Positions 1 through 15,189 of a stretch of DNA of 64,000 nt are shown here, piece by piece. The stretch spans positions 30,001 to 94,000 of the forward strand of contig JAIGNY010004521.1 of NCBI GenBank assembly GCA_020152595.1, given 5' to 3'. The translations under genes and the position numbers were made by a program. The notes below the pieces were generated by a model. That model made no database searches, was not told the origin of the DNA, and worked only from the letters and a program-made list of their open reading frames with translations. This DNA comes from Chiridota heheva. Taxonomy: Eukaryota; Echinodermata; Holothuroidea; Apodida; Chiridotidae. The stretch's first letter is position 1; the number at the start of each line of letters is the position of its first letter.

Positions 1-97
1 TTAACTTTATACCACTGAAGAAGGAAACAGGAGTTTTCAAAATATTTGGTTTTAAAATAATCTGTTGGCTAGAGACATTGTCATTTTTTCCTATTTT

Positions 98-393
<296 letters not shown>

Positions 394-494
394 CTGTCGA
401 GAGGAGGGGGTAGCGAAAATTGAAACTTTCAACTCTCCTACGCCTATGAAGTTAATCTTACATAAGGCGTACAACAGTACATAATAATACGTAG

Positions 495-1936
495 TGTAAA
501 ATATGATAACATTTAAAGATAAGAAAGTAACGTCTGATGAGGTATATGTGAATGTAGTTAGGTGTCACCCTGTAAAAGGTACAGACTTCGCTTGATATCA
601 TGTACACAAATCGTCGCACAGCGCGTTCAAACCCCCAAAAGATGTCTGCCACCGTACGCGTCACTGCTATCCGCATCATGACGTCGGTGCACCTATATTA
701 CCCGCGCACGATGCAGGAAATCATCCAATCACTGGTAAAAGAATAGTAAGTAAACAAAGAGTATTGTCGTATCAAAAATGAATGTTGCTAAAATGAAAAA
801 CATTCATTTTTGGTTATTTTGCGTTTACAAATGCTTATTTTTTGCATTTTCTTTTTTTGTTTTTGATTACTGAAAGTGTCTCTCTGCTTTTCACATTGTC
901 AATACGCGTAATGCGTGTACAGTGGGCATATTACATAAAAACTTACTTCTGGTACTCAAGAGGCACCCAGCTGAGCGCGTGTAACGACACATGCACATGC
1001 TCTATTAGGTGCCTATTTACGCTTCTTGGATAAATCACACACATATTGCCGTGCGTTTTAGCAGCGCGATGTAGAAGGTGTCTGCATTTAAGAATAATCG
1101 AGCGTATTTTTCATGCGTTGTTTGTTTAATCACTATTGTCCGACAGAAGCGTCTATCGCGCAAATTGCACTGTTACGTCACACGTCACACATAGCGACGT
1201 CTCGAATGAATAACTTGACTAATGCGAAAGATTATTTGGTTACTTATTCTACTTATCAATTTGATATACTACGCTTTGATTTCACGCTTTGAGATTAAAG
1301 ATGATCACGTTTGCTATTTTCTACGTATTTTATAACTTATTTTTGCTCTTGAGAGCAATAATTGTGTATCTTGGAGGAGGTCGTAAAGTTTCATCGTCAT
1401 TCGATGGTAAGTTATGTAGACCTAAGTGTTCTTAGCATGTCCTTAGATGTTTTTCCTGTTCACCTTTATATCCACACATTTTTTCCCTTTAAATTAAGTT
1501 ATGTCACAAGCTTATTTCATTTAATTATGCAAATTACGATGTGAAATGCTAGTCATTTTTAGTTGTTATGCTCTGTTGAATTGGTCTGTTATGTTTATTA
1601 TAATTGTAATGTCATGTGTTCCAAATTATCCAATTATGTTTGGGGTTATACTTTTAAAGGGGCATTGTCAAAAATATTGCTAATCTTTTCATCACCAGTG
1701 TAGATTAGCCTACGATTCGCCATGCCTGATAGAATTGACTGATAATTAGTTGCATTTCATTTCAAGCTTATTATTCCTGACAGGGGTAATATATTTTAAC
1801 CGTTCAAGGAAAATTTGAAACCATCTTCCAGAGGGCGAAGAAAGTGGTATGCGAAGGACTTCTAGGTCGGGGAAGTGGTCTCAAAAGCTTTTACTTTGGC
1901 ATTTCGAAACCTTAAACTGTGACTAAATGATAAAAT
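495..1936 (+). other. Upstream region of kinase copy A, no gene seen
   Basis: No protein could be supported here. The stretch is conserved with 17020-18850 in copy B. It includes a 'catgacgtcggtgcacct' block (677-694) with a CRE-like half site and 'cgcgcacgatgcaggaaatc' (703-722), so it may hold the kinase promoter. That function is inferred from conservation and position alone. Short open frames in it are not in register between the copies. Confidence 0.4.
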
Positions 1937-2400
1937 TCGAACTTCCTTAAAACTGTGAAATGCTTTGTTCACATAAATTATTTGCTAAACAGTCGAAAAG
2001 AGAATATATGAATACGGAGGTTTAAAGGCGAAAATTAAAGAAACATTATAATGGGTGTAAAGCATAATCCCTGATTACTGTTAACTAGTTTTTAAGGAAA
2101 ATTGTCGGATAATCACAATTTCATAAATATTATGTGTATATGTAATGTAGATTGAAACATGGCCAGATGGCGGCGTTGTTGGTTTAGCTCAAAGAGATGG
2201 AATGGATAAAATGGCAGTTGCAGCCGAAATTTTCAAAACGGTTAATCGATTAATCCATTTGAAAAATTCGGCTGCAAATGTAATTTTATCAATTCCTTCT
2301 GCACCAGTCTATGAGCTAAACAAACAATGCTGCCATGGTTACATATCATCTTAATCATTGTCCTATACATAAGTCAAATAAATAACGTGGCTGAAATAGG

Positions 2401-2690
2401 ATGATGGGTAAGGTAAACAATTTACCCCGCCTTTCTAATTGAACTTGATTAGTTAGTCAGTAAAGTCAGGTATTCACAAATAAAGTTGCCTCTCTTATGA
2501 TTTTTTTTTCCATTAGCCAATGAAACAAAGAAAACTCTAGCCACAACTTCTTGCCAAACCTATGAGAAATATTTCAAACCACCAGTAACTGTACTGGAAA
2601 GAAACTCATTGAAGAACAAGAGGAACCAGAGAGGAGACGCAGGTCGTGGCAGAAGAGGAGGATATAGGCCTCAAGACAGAATAAGAAAAG
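2401..2690 (+). pseudogene. Duplicated exons 1-2 of PIM-like kinase
   Basis: Exon 1 (2401-2407, ATGATGG, donor gtaagg) and exon 2 (2517-2690, 174 nt, acceptor cattag, donor gtaatc) duplicate those used by the intact gene at 3644-3932. Exon 2 is open and phase 1 at both ends. It encodes about 58 residues with an Arg/Gly-rich stretch (RGDAGRGRRGGYRP). No kinase exons follow before the second unit begins. It could therefore act as an alternative first part spliced to 4422, or be an orphan remnant. RNA evidence would decide. Confidence 0.55.
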
Positions 2691-2763
2691 GTAATCACTT
2701 GGCTTGATTTGGAAATAAACCATTTTAGAAAAATAATGATCGGAACAACGATTCGATTTCCAG

Positions 2764-3109
<346 letters not shown>

Positions 3110-3183
3110 TCCTTATTAGTGAAAAATGAAAAAAAAGACATTACGTTGTGCTATCTTTGACATCAGGGCTGACCCAAGTGACC

Positions 3184-5437
<2,254 letters not shown>

Positions 5438-6117
5438 TCATAAACTTGCGGAATAATGAAATCTGTTTCGCCTCTCCGTAAGATGATCTGCAACTCATTT
5501 TATGAAATGAGGCCCCAAATAACAAAAATCATTATCATTTTTATTATTAATATTTTGATACATTCGCCATTCCTATGAATTATTGAAGTGCAAAATATAT
5601 GAAAATCATTCAATAAATCACAAGCTTATTTATAAGTATTTTGTTATATTCTTTAATATGGTTATTCTTTTCAACAGTGACAAGCCGTGCATGTTTTGAG
5701 TGGGGTTGTACGTAAGCATTTACCGACAGACTGTTTCATCAGCCCCCTTGTTTTATTTATTAGGTAAGTCACCTGAATTTGCAAACTTGTCTCCCGTAGG
5801 AATTCCCCAAATTAAATTAGGAAACATTTCCCAAAAATTGAAAAAATTGACAAACATTTTCTGAAATTCCAAGGTAATTTTCCCAAAGCGAAGTAAAGAA
5901 TTGACTGAAAATGTACAAAAAATCCTGAAATTTTCCCGAAACCAGAACATTCCAAAAGAAAAGAGATTTCCCAATAAATACTTATTTCCTGACCCTTCCT
6001 ATATGCACCTGCGTTTGGCACGTCACTTATAATTTTTAGGAATAATGAAGCTTGTTAGTATACGGAATTTTAGGTTGTGGAATTACCTCTTCCCTCAAAT
6101 ACCGAAAAGGTCCCAGT
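5438..6117 (+). other. Kinase 3' flank with 'tttcccaaaaattg' motifs
   Basis: The flank is conserved with 21177-21840 in copy B. It has an 'aataaa' at about 5611 that could serve as the kinase poly(A) signal, 175 nt after the stop. Between 5810 and 5990 it holds degenerate repeats of the type 'aaacatttcccaaaaattga', a motif that recurs at 7300-7450, 9700-9790, 21540-21670, 50110-50220, 54570-54670 and 61510-61840. No coding region was seen. Confidence 0.45.
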
Positions 6118-7150
6118 TTTGTATCTGAACTTTTCTGAAATATTTTTTGGAAAATAATGGAAAGATACGGAATCCCACAAAAATACATCAACATAATATA
6201 TGATTGGTATAAAGATAGTGAAAGTGCTGTACATTTTGATGGTAAATTATCTGACTGGTTCAATATTACCACTGGAGTCAGACCAAGATGTGCAATGTCT
6301 GGATTCCTCTTCATCCTCACATTAGACTGGGTTTTGAAAACATCTACAAACAATCATAGACTAGGAATAAGATGGAACATGTTTACAACACTGGAAGATT
6401 TAGACTATGCTGACGATAATGGACTGAAAATTAAAGAAAAGAAGACAAAGATAATGAAGATAAACAATAAAAGTGAAATAGCAATAATAGTATCAAACAG
6501 TGAGCTTGAGGATGTAAATAAGTTTGTGTACCTGGCCGCAACACTGCATAAAGATTGAGGAACGGAGGAAGATATCAGAAGGAGAATTTCCTTGGCACAG
6601 GCTACTTTTAAACAACTCCGTAAAATTTGGGATTCAAACATATATCAGAAGAAAAAAGCGTAGAATTTGTCATACCAATGTCACATCAGTCTTACTCTAT
6701 GGATCAGAAACATGGACGTTTACCAAATCAGATGAGAAAAAAAATGGACGTATTCCAAACGAACTGCCTTAGGAAAATATTGAGAATAAGATGGCCAATA
6801 AAATTAAGCAATGATGAATTATACAAAAGAGCACAAACCATACCAATAAGTAAAATTATTCATACAAGGAGGTGGAGATGGGTCGGGCATGTGCTAAGAA
6901 GAGAAGATGACAATCATGCTAAGATCGCACTGTCAGACTGTCCAATGTCAGACTGTCCTGGGCACCAGAAAGAAGTAGGAAAAGAGAACGGCACAAAGTA
7001 ACCTGGAGAAGGACAGTGGAGAAAGAAAATAGAGCTTGGATGGAATAATTTGAGGGGAAGCAACAGTATGTGCGAGAGACAGAAAGAAATGGAAGAAGCT
7101 ACTTAATAAAGCCTCAATCTCCACAGTCAGGAGAGGAGAGCGGTAAGGTA
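6118..7150 (+). mobile_element. Decayed LINE, reverse transcriptase 3' half
   Basis: Fragments in shifting + frames match a non-LTR reverse transcriptase. They read 'MERYGIPQKYINIIYDWYKD', 'WFNITTGVRPRCAMSGFLF', 'LDYADDNG', 'LEDVNKFVYLAATLHKD', 'TSVLLYGSETWTFTKSDEKK', 'NCLRKILRIRWPIKLSNDEL' and 'RRWRWVGHVLRREDD'. The YADD box runs directly into 'LKIKEKKTKIMKINNK', so roughly 30-40 residues normally between them are deleted. There are several frameshifts. It interrupts sequence that is continuous in copy B ('aaataccgaaaa', 6097 and 21819), so it probably inserted into copy A after the duplication. The clade is uncertain. Confidence 0.85.
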
Positions 7151-8420
7151 AGAATGAAGGATAATTCGTCTCGAATAAAATATTTACAATTAGCCCGGCA
7201 AAAGCAGTTCCTTTCTTCCTCTAATAGTTTAACTTGAATTTTAAAATATACTTGTTTTCACATTTACAATAAATAAAATATGTATTGGGAATTTTGGTAA
7301 AAGTTTGCAACATTTCCCGCAAATTGACAAAAAGTTCAAGAGAGTTGAACAAAATTGCTCGAAATTGAAAGTAATTTCACAAAATTTGAAGAATAAACGA
7401 ATTTGGCCAAATTGTCCTGAAGATTCCCAAAAAATGGCTAAAAATCATCACAATGTTTTAAAATTTAATTGATGAAAAGAAGACAATTTGAAAAAATAAT
7501 GTTAAAATCTACTTCGATAAGCATTTCTAAACAGGCAGAGGAGAAATTTCCCAAGTAAAAATTGAGATACATCGGGCAAAATTGTGGGGTTGACGGGCAA
7601 AACCCCTGAAGATTTCTTATTTTTGAAGCCCCAAAATATCCCTTGTCATCGGTGCTTTGGATTAAAACGTTTGTGGGCTGGGTGTTTTTCATAATACGTC
7701 ACAGTTGCCTAACCGAAGAATCAACATTATGCCGAGTGGAGTGGAGATGATTCTGATAGGCTTGTCTAGACAATTCAGGCAGGATCCCTATAAATCCATT
7801 ATGGGAAATTGCCATGCCCGGGACGTAACAGCAAGTTAAGGAAGACTTCATCAAAATAAACCTATTGTATGTGTTATGGGCTCCTGAAACTCACATATTC
7901 CACGAATTAGCTTCCGGATTTCAGTTCCTATATCCCGTTCTTCCCCGTTCCCCCGCACTCTGCTGCCGCACTCCTGTTGCCGCTTCTCTCCAGTCCTTCC
8001 CCTCCAAATGGCAAGGAATGTATGAAGTTTATTTTGAAAAAGTAGATCTTCATGTCATAAGATGACTAATCTCTTAATGAATCAAATGAATAGAACGTAG
8101 CAAGACAAGTAGCCTATAAAATATGCTCTAAACTGACAACTCCCATTGCCAGACAATCAGATGGTGCAAGAAAGTCTTGCACGAATAAGCTTTCCACTTA
8201 TTGCATTTTTTGCTTGATGACTTGCAATTTACTAACATATTTTGAAAGATGGCATCAAGAATATCGTATCATTTTTTATGCCCCACTTTTTGTATTATTC
8301 ATATACCCAGAAAAACAAACTAAGCTTTTGCCTTAATAATTCTATGCCCTATTGACTTTCCCCGGAGACAGCTAGTGATGCAATTCCAAATTCCGCCCCC
8401 TGAAACACGGACGTGGTCTA
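7151..8420. other. Gene-free stretch, 3' part of duplication copy A
   Basis: No gene seen. From about 7795 it aligns with 22591-23142 in copy B ('attagcttccggatt', 7906 and 22702; 'ggcaaggaatgtatgaagtt', 8011). The open frame at 7865-8065 is not kept in copy B and is not supported as coding. Between 7290 and 7450 there are 'aattg...cccaaa' motifs like those at 5810-5990. Confidence 0.5.
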
Positions 8421-8448
8421 TTTGAGCCCCATCAAAAGACATTGAGAC

Positions 8449-8506
8449 GTGGAATGGCTCAGTGGTTAAGGAGTTATGCTCGTATTCGAAAGGTAACTAA
8501 CAAGGT
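8449..8506 (+). repeat. Truncated tRNA-like SINE head
   Basis: The sequence 'tggctcagtggttaaggag' resembles the D-arm/A-box of tRNA-derived SINEs. A 'cgaaaggt' follows where the variable region would lead to a B-box, but the sequence then breaks off. It ends next to the minus-strand LINE, which may have truncated it. The call is tentative. Confidence 0.35.
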
Positions 8507-8659
8507 ATTAACAAATATTTATAACAATGACTCGACTTTTTGGCGAAAATGTGATCAAATAAAGAGAGATACTACAAAATGGGAAGCTGCATGAAAAGAC
8601 AAATTTAGAAAAAAGAAACCATGCAGAATAAAGTTGATCCAAGAACATATAAAGGCAGA

Positions 8660-9510
8660 GCGTTATTTTTAATGTGAGAATAAGAACAATTTTACATAGA
8701 TTTTTTTAAAAGATTTTAAAGCTAATGCATTCCAGAGTTTGGTACCTATAAAACGAATGGAATGTTGAGAAGAAAAGTTGAGTGGGAAACATAAGTTGAT
8801 TTCTTGTTGAATATGGATGAATACTATTATGGCCTCAGAAAAAAAAATACGAAAAAGAAAAAGGAGCTTAAAGTGATGCCATCGATGCATGAAGATACCA
8901 ACTTGATAAGAGTTAAAATCGTATACAGATAGAATATCATGTTTAACAAACAAAGGTAAAGCGTGGTGAAAATAATTTACGTCATTAATCAAACGGACTT
9001 TTGGAGAACAAAAAAATTGTTTAGACGTGAATGAAATACGTACAGCCAAAACAATATTCAGATATTACAATACGAAAGATAGGGTAAAATAAAAGTCTTG
9101 TAAAAAGACACTAGGGTACGAGAAGGCAGCAAAAGTTTCAGACGATATATAATACCAATACCCTTAGAAATTGTTCTACATACTACGGTAAGTCAATATG
9201 ATTTTGCCACTTTAAATGTTTATCAATGATAATACCTAGAAATTTAGTAGCGCTGGATAATTGGGAATATCGTGATTATTAAAGGATACCAAATCATTGT
9301 CAAAATTTGGAGGTTTACCAGGGGGACTGAACAAAACGATAGAAGCTTTAGTGACATTTAATGATAATGTATTGACCATGAACCAGGAACTTATTAGTTT
9401 TAATTCATTCTCAACAGTATATAAAATGTTGTTGGCATTGGAGCCACAAACAAAGAGATTCGTATTATCAATGACTGCCAGACTGCAAGAAGGCCACGTG
9501 GTTTTTGCCA
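8660..9510 (-). mobile_element. Decayed CR1/L2-like LINE, RT C-terminal part
   Basis: Read on the minus strand, 9490-9236 gives 'NTNLFVCGSNANNILYTVEN', 'ELKLISSWFMVNTLSLN' and 'FNNHDIPNYPALLNFLGI', the region after the RT catalytic box and the thumb. 9049-8669 gives 'VNYFHHALPLFVKHDILSVY' and a typical LINE C-terminus 'FIGTKLWNALALKSFKKIY'. The catalytic FADD is replaced by VIDN just before TNLF, and stops and frameshifts separate the pieces. This is a dead, 5'-truncated copy. Confidence 0.8.
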
Positions 9511-10384
9511 AATCTAACACAATCTGCAGGGGTGGAAACAGGGCTGACTGAGAGCCTTTGAGGTCTCGGGCAGTAGATGTGTAACCTCCTCCACCCCTTC
9601 CGTGCACCACTACCACCTTCCGAGAGATTTTCAGCGTTTGTAATCATGCTTTCTTCCCGGTTGGAAGTTAAATTGCAAAATGATTAACATCAAATGAAAA
9701 AATCAGTCAAATTGAGGGGAAATTTGTTCAAATCATTGTAATATTTGATAAACCTTAGAAGCATTCCCAAAAATTGAAGGAGATTTTTCCCCTGTTTTGT
9801 TTTTTCTTCACTACTTCCCGGACTTAGATTTGTATTAACTTTTTATTCAATTTCAATATTCACATGGGTAACTATGTTAAGCATAGGCGTAGGAAAAAAA
9901 AAAAAAAAAAACGGAGGGGAGGTGGGGAGGAGAAGGGGGAGGAGAAGGGGGTTTAGTTCCCAGTTAGAAAAGTGGGGGGAGGAAGCTGAAGTAGTTTTCT
10001 TTCTAAATATTTTGAAAATTTTCTTCATTTTTGGGAGTATGTTGCCAAATTCTTTCTAACTTCCCGGGCAATAATTTAAACAAATTTTAATATATTTTGA
10101 CTAATCTTATGTTATTAATTTTTCAATTTTACTTCCCAATTGTTTCTGTCAATTTATCTCATGATCGCAGACAAGCATTTTAACTACAATATGATATTAT
10201 TTTCCAAAGAGTTTCTTAAAAAATGTATGGGAGCAAAGCAAAACAATATATACAATATGCTACGACACGCAGCATTTTGGTGCCGGTTTTTTACTCTGCG
10301 CGCTTTCCCTGTTGCGCCTACTAAGTTACGCGTACGTTTTTTGGCGCTCTCTGAAATGTGCTAACGTGCAAGCTATCATCGCTG
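9511..10384. other. Gene-free stretch
   Basis: No gene seen. It contains a poly(A)/purine-rich tract after 'cataggcgtagg' (9882-9950), which looks like a degenerate transposon end, and 'cccaaaaattgaagg' motifs near 9765. The long frames at 9843-10059 on both strands come from this low-complexity tract. Confidence 0.4.
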
Positions 10385-10838
<454 letters not shown>

Positions 10839-10934
10839 TGACTTCATACCACTGAAGAAGGAAACAGGAGTTTTCGAAATATTTGGTTTTTAAAATAATT
10901 TGTTGGCTAGAGACATTGTCATTTTTTCCTATTT

Positions 10935-11347
<413 letters not shown>

Positions 11348-11522
11348 TTATATATTTAAATATATTTCAGCTATTCCAAGGGGTAGCCAAAATTGAAGTT
11401 TGAAACTTTCAGCTGTCCAACGCCTATGAAGTTCATCTTACATGAGGCCCCGTACTACAGTACATAATAATAATACCCCCCAATACTACGCATAGGCCGA
11501 AGGCCGAGAGACGAAACTTTCT

Positions 11523-11779
11523 GTCTATTCACTTGGTCGCTGCCACGTCACATCCGGGAGATGACGTCATTTTCTGGAGTGAAAACAAACCTTTGCGCGA
11601 TACACGTGGGGAATTTCGTATGCGTTAACTGTGTGCGGTTTTACTTATACAATAAGTACTTGTTGCACGTATACAAACACAGCTTATCTCTTTCGTTTTC
11701 ACTTCAATGCGGGGTTATTGCGCGCGGTTGCTGTGCCGTCTGATGACCTCAGGTCACATTTCCGACCAAGTGAATAGAC
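11523..11779. mobile_element. MITE-like element with 17-bp perfect TIRs
   Basis: 'gtctattcacttggtcg' (11523-11539) is the exact reverse complement of 'cgaccaagtgaatagac' (11763-11779), giving a 257-bp element. No clear target-site duplication was seen. It contains 'gatgacgtcat' (11560-11570), a consensus CRE-type palindrome. No transposase frame is present, so it would be non-autonomous. Confidence 0.7.
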
Positions 11780-12429
11780 CATTTCAAACCGAGTTTAGCC
11801 TAGCCGAACGTGAAACGTCAGGATACTTAACCAATAAAATGCCGGGGAGTTTTCCTTTTTACTAACCAACCAATCACTTGCAGGAAAAATTGTAAACAAC
11901 AAGAATACGCGCGCGTATTACCTTCGAAAAGTTATACGCACGTACATAATAGTACAATAAGTACATTACACGTGCGTACGTATTATAAACGTTATGATGA
12001 AATATATAACTTAAGCTTTGTGTTGTGTATACGTACGTAAAGTATCTCAATTTGCGTCAAAGTTCGAACTGCTGTGCCTGGATAATTCTTTGCTTATGGG
12101 GGATGTTTTTTGTTGTTGTTGTCACATTCCAAGAGGATCCGTACTGTGTTCCATATTCAGACTGTCGAAAGTAAAGAATACGCGATAACCAAGTAAGATT
12201 TGAAGTTAAAACTTGTCCTCACGTATACACTAAGTCTACGTTCAATGCATGTAGGCTAGTTGTACTCACAGGTGTTCCTAACGTTATGGCAACCTATACG
12301 CTTACTAGGTGTTCCTAACGTTATGGCAACCTATACGCTTACTATATATATATAATAAAAGGTAGGACTCTTTTTTTAACGAGACTATCGAACCGTGAAT
12401 TTCAGCCATGTGACATTATTTAAATGACA
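11780..12429 (+). repeat. Dispersed repeat, also at 58797-59155
   Basis: The left part ('accgagtttagcctagccga', 'ttttcctttttactaaccaa', 'aatcacttgcaggaaaaatt') matches 58809-58915. The right part ('gaatttcagccatgtgacat', 12397-12416) matches 59112-59132. The two copies differ in the length of the middle. It ends where the GC-rich minisatellite starts. It is probably an unclassified transposable element or SINE-like repeat. Confidence 0.55.
12271..12344. repeat. 37-bp perfect tandem duplication
   Basis: The unit starting 'ggtgttcctaacgttatggc' at 12271 is repeated without change at 12308, ending at 12344 before a short 'tatatata'. It is a recent local duplication. Confidence 0.9.
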
Positions 12430-13585
12430 TATGCAACATGGCCATAGGCCTACGCAACAAGGCCACAGGCATGCGCAGGCTGCAGGCCGCACAGCAAGGC
12501 CGCAGGCCTACGCAGGCATGGCCAATGGCCGCGGGCAGCAAAGCCCTACGCAACATGGCCGTAGGCCTACGCAACAAGGCCGCAGGCCTACGCAACAAGG
12601 CCACAGGCCTATGCAGCATTGCTGCAGGCCTACACAACAAGGCAGCAGGCAGGCGGGCAGGGCTACGGGCACAAGGCCGCGGGCAGCAAGGCCCGCGGGC
12701 AGCAAGGCCGCGGGCAGCAAGGCCGCGGGCAGCAAGGCGCGAGGCAGCAAGGCCGCGGGCAGCAAGGCCGCGGGGCAAGCAAGGGCAGGCGCAGGGCAGC
12801 AAGGCCGCGGGCAGCAAGGCCGCGGGCAGCAGGCCGCGGGCAGCAGGGCCGCGGGCAGCAAGGGCCCGCCAGGCAGCAAGGCCGTAGGCAGCAAGGCCCG
12901 CAGGCAGCAAGGCCGCAGGGCAGGCAAGGGCCGCAGGGCGCGGGCAGCAAGGGCGCAGGCAGCAGGGCCCGGCAGGCAAGGCCGCAGGCACAAGGTCAAG
13001 CGGGCAGCAAGGCCGCAGGGCAGCAAGGCGCAGGCAGCAAGGCCGAGGCGGGCAGCAAGGCCGCGAGGCGCAGGCAGCAGGGCCGCGGGCGGGCAGGCAG
13101 CAGGGCCGCAGGCAGGGCCCAGGCAGCAAGGCCGCGAGGCAGCAAGGCCAGGCGCGCGAGGCAGCAAGGCAACAAGGCCGCAGGCAGCAAGGCGCGGGCA
13201 GCAAGGCCGCGGGCAGCAAGCCAAGGGCGGGCAGCAAGGCCGCAGGCAGCAAGGCCGCGGGCAGGCGCGGGCGCAGGCAGCAAGGCCGCGGGCAGGCCGC
13301 AGGGCCGCGGGCAGCAAGGCCGGGCAGGCAGCAAGGCAGCAAGGGCAGCAAGGCAGCAAGGCCGCAGGCAGCAAGGCCGCAGGCAGCAAGGCCGCAGGCA
13401 GCAAGGCCGCAGGCAGCAAGGCCGCAGGCAGCAAGGCCGCAGGCAGCAAGGCCGCAGGCAGCAAGGCCGCAGGCAGCAAGGCCGCAGGCAGCAGGCAGCA
13501 AGGCCGCAGGCAGCAAGGCCCCAGGCCTACTCCACGCAACAAGGCTGCAGGCCTACGCAACAAGGCCTGCAACAAGGCCGTAGGC
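12430..13585. repeat. GC-rich minisatellite, 15-bp core
   Basis: The core unit 'aggcagcaaggccgc' is near perfect at about 13357-13500 and degenerate to the left. The outer edges carry a longer form with 'ggcctacgcaacaaggccgc' (12569, 13523). Because the unit is a multiple of 3 and lacks stops, several frames on both strands stay open for 300-400 codons (GSKAA- or CCLRP-type repeats). These have no splice or codon signals of a real gene and are treated as artefacts. The block is a sharp GC island in AT-rich DNA. Confidence 0.95.
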
Positions 13586-14180
13586 TTCAGATGTCTACTG
13601 GATGTTTTCTTTAGATATCTAATCCACATCTTTAGCTGTCTAATTGATATTATCCATCACAGTTAAGCACAAGTATGAGGTACTGCTTTAGTTACCTGTC
13701 AGGCTGTTATACAACTCTAATATAGAAAAATAGTATAAGCTAGTAATATGTAAAGTGTGAATGTAGAGCTCCATATCAAAAACCTACGTTTGTTTGCGTT
13801 GAATAATAGCTGTTAGCGATGTATGATTATGCATATGAGCAAATTAAAAGTACATGTACCTTTAATAAGTAATTCTCCTTCACAAAGAATTACCAAATGA
13901 AGATAGATTAAATTTTCTTCAAACATGGTGAACATCTGCCGACAAAAATCATCATGTCTGTCAAAATTAACAATTATACTAGTTTTAGTATCTGAAAAAA
14001 TCTTCATAGAATATTATCAAAACTCAAAGTCTACATGCAAAACCCTGTTTATAATTAAGCATGTAAATACATACATTATAGACATGTTCATTACACAGGC
14101 TTTTATAATTTTACCCCTTAGTAATTATATTCAGTCATATACGAGATGTATGTGAAGATCTCATAATATATTTTTTGCAG

Positions 14181-14332
14181 AGATTAGGCCATCCTTTACA
14201 AAAAAAATTGGCTACCTACCGATGCACATTGTTAAAACAAGATGGGTAACTCCACACAAACAATTTTTCAAGCCTGGCCTTTTTCTGCAAAAACCAGACA
14301 TGATTGCCGAAATACATACTGATTTAAACTAA
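14181..14332 (+). CDS. Candidate 3'-terminal exon, unknown protein
   Basis: A pyrimidine-rich acceptor ('atattttttgcag') precedes an open stretch of 49 codons to TAA. It enters in phase 1, with 'AG' completing a codon. The residues include 'PSFTKKIGYLPMHIVKTRW' and 'VTPHKQFFKPGLFLQKPD', which look more protein-like than nearby frames. I do not recognise the family and found no upstream exon that clearly joins it. It may be chance or a fossil exon. Confidence 0.25.
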
Positions 14333-15155
14333 AATGCATTCATTTAAAAAAAAAAGATCATGCACAACAAATGCACTATGTTGTGACTGTTACGTGTTAC
14401 CCCTAATTCATTTACACCAATACTTAACGTTTCTTTTAATAAGAGTGGTCATCAAGCTTTTTTTGAAGTTTGTCGTTATTCTCCATGCAGTCAACAATTT
14501 TGAAAACTTGTTATTAATGTACAGTATATTTAATGAAACTACACACCATCAGCTTTATTCCAAGTAAAAATGCCTTTTCAAACACATTCCTATTGGCAGT
14601 CTCTAAACCACATATTGTATGTCTATGACCTATTGGATTGAGTTTGAAATACTGTACACAACATTACAACTTATCATTCATTATGGCACAATGTAAAGAT
14701 TAACCTTCCTTAATTTTACAGGTTGTTTAACAAATAATGCAGAAATTAAAAAAATAATGGGCTAATATTTTGAAAGGTATAAGAATATTGTGAAATTAAA
14801 AATGAAATACAAATCAAAACACGTATAGTATTATGTTTAGATTAAGCTTAACAGCGGATTTGCATTGGGGTTGTTTTATTGAATCATTGTTTTGAAGTTA
14901 AACTACAATATTAAGCAGATTTGATAGGCCTACCGTTGAAAAGAAAATTGATTGAGAAACAACTAAGCCGAAGTTGATGTGATAATAATATAGAAAAAAA
15001 AGTATTAGTATCAAGTCTATATCAGCTTGTTAGCAAATATCATTCTGTCACCATTGACGTTCAATTGACATCATGACCGGTGAAGTTTGGAGCCATATGG
15101 AAACAAAGTTACACTTATTTCTTTATAATCTTGAATATATCATAATGATGTAAAT

Positions 15156-15189
15156 CAGGGAGTTGCCATTTTCTACTGGCAACTCCCTG
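15156..15189. repeat. Perfect 13-bp hairpin
   Basis: 'cagggagttgcca' (15156-15168) and 'tggcaactccctg' (15177-15189) are exact reverse complements around an 8-nt loop. It could be the fused ends of a decayed foldback element or a structured RNA. No other support. Confidence 0.7.

Noticed and set aside
12416-13666. Large GSKAA/AARPQ/CCLRP-type proteins on both strands
   Set aside because: A 15-bp stop-free repeat explains all of them; frames overlap on both strands and end where the repeat ends.
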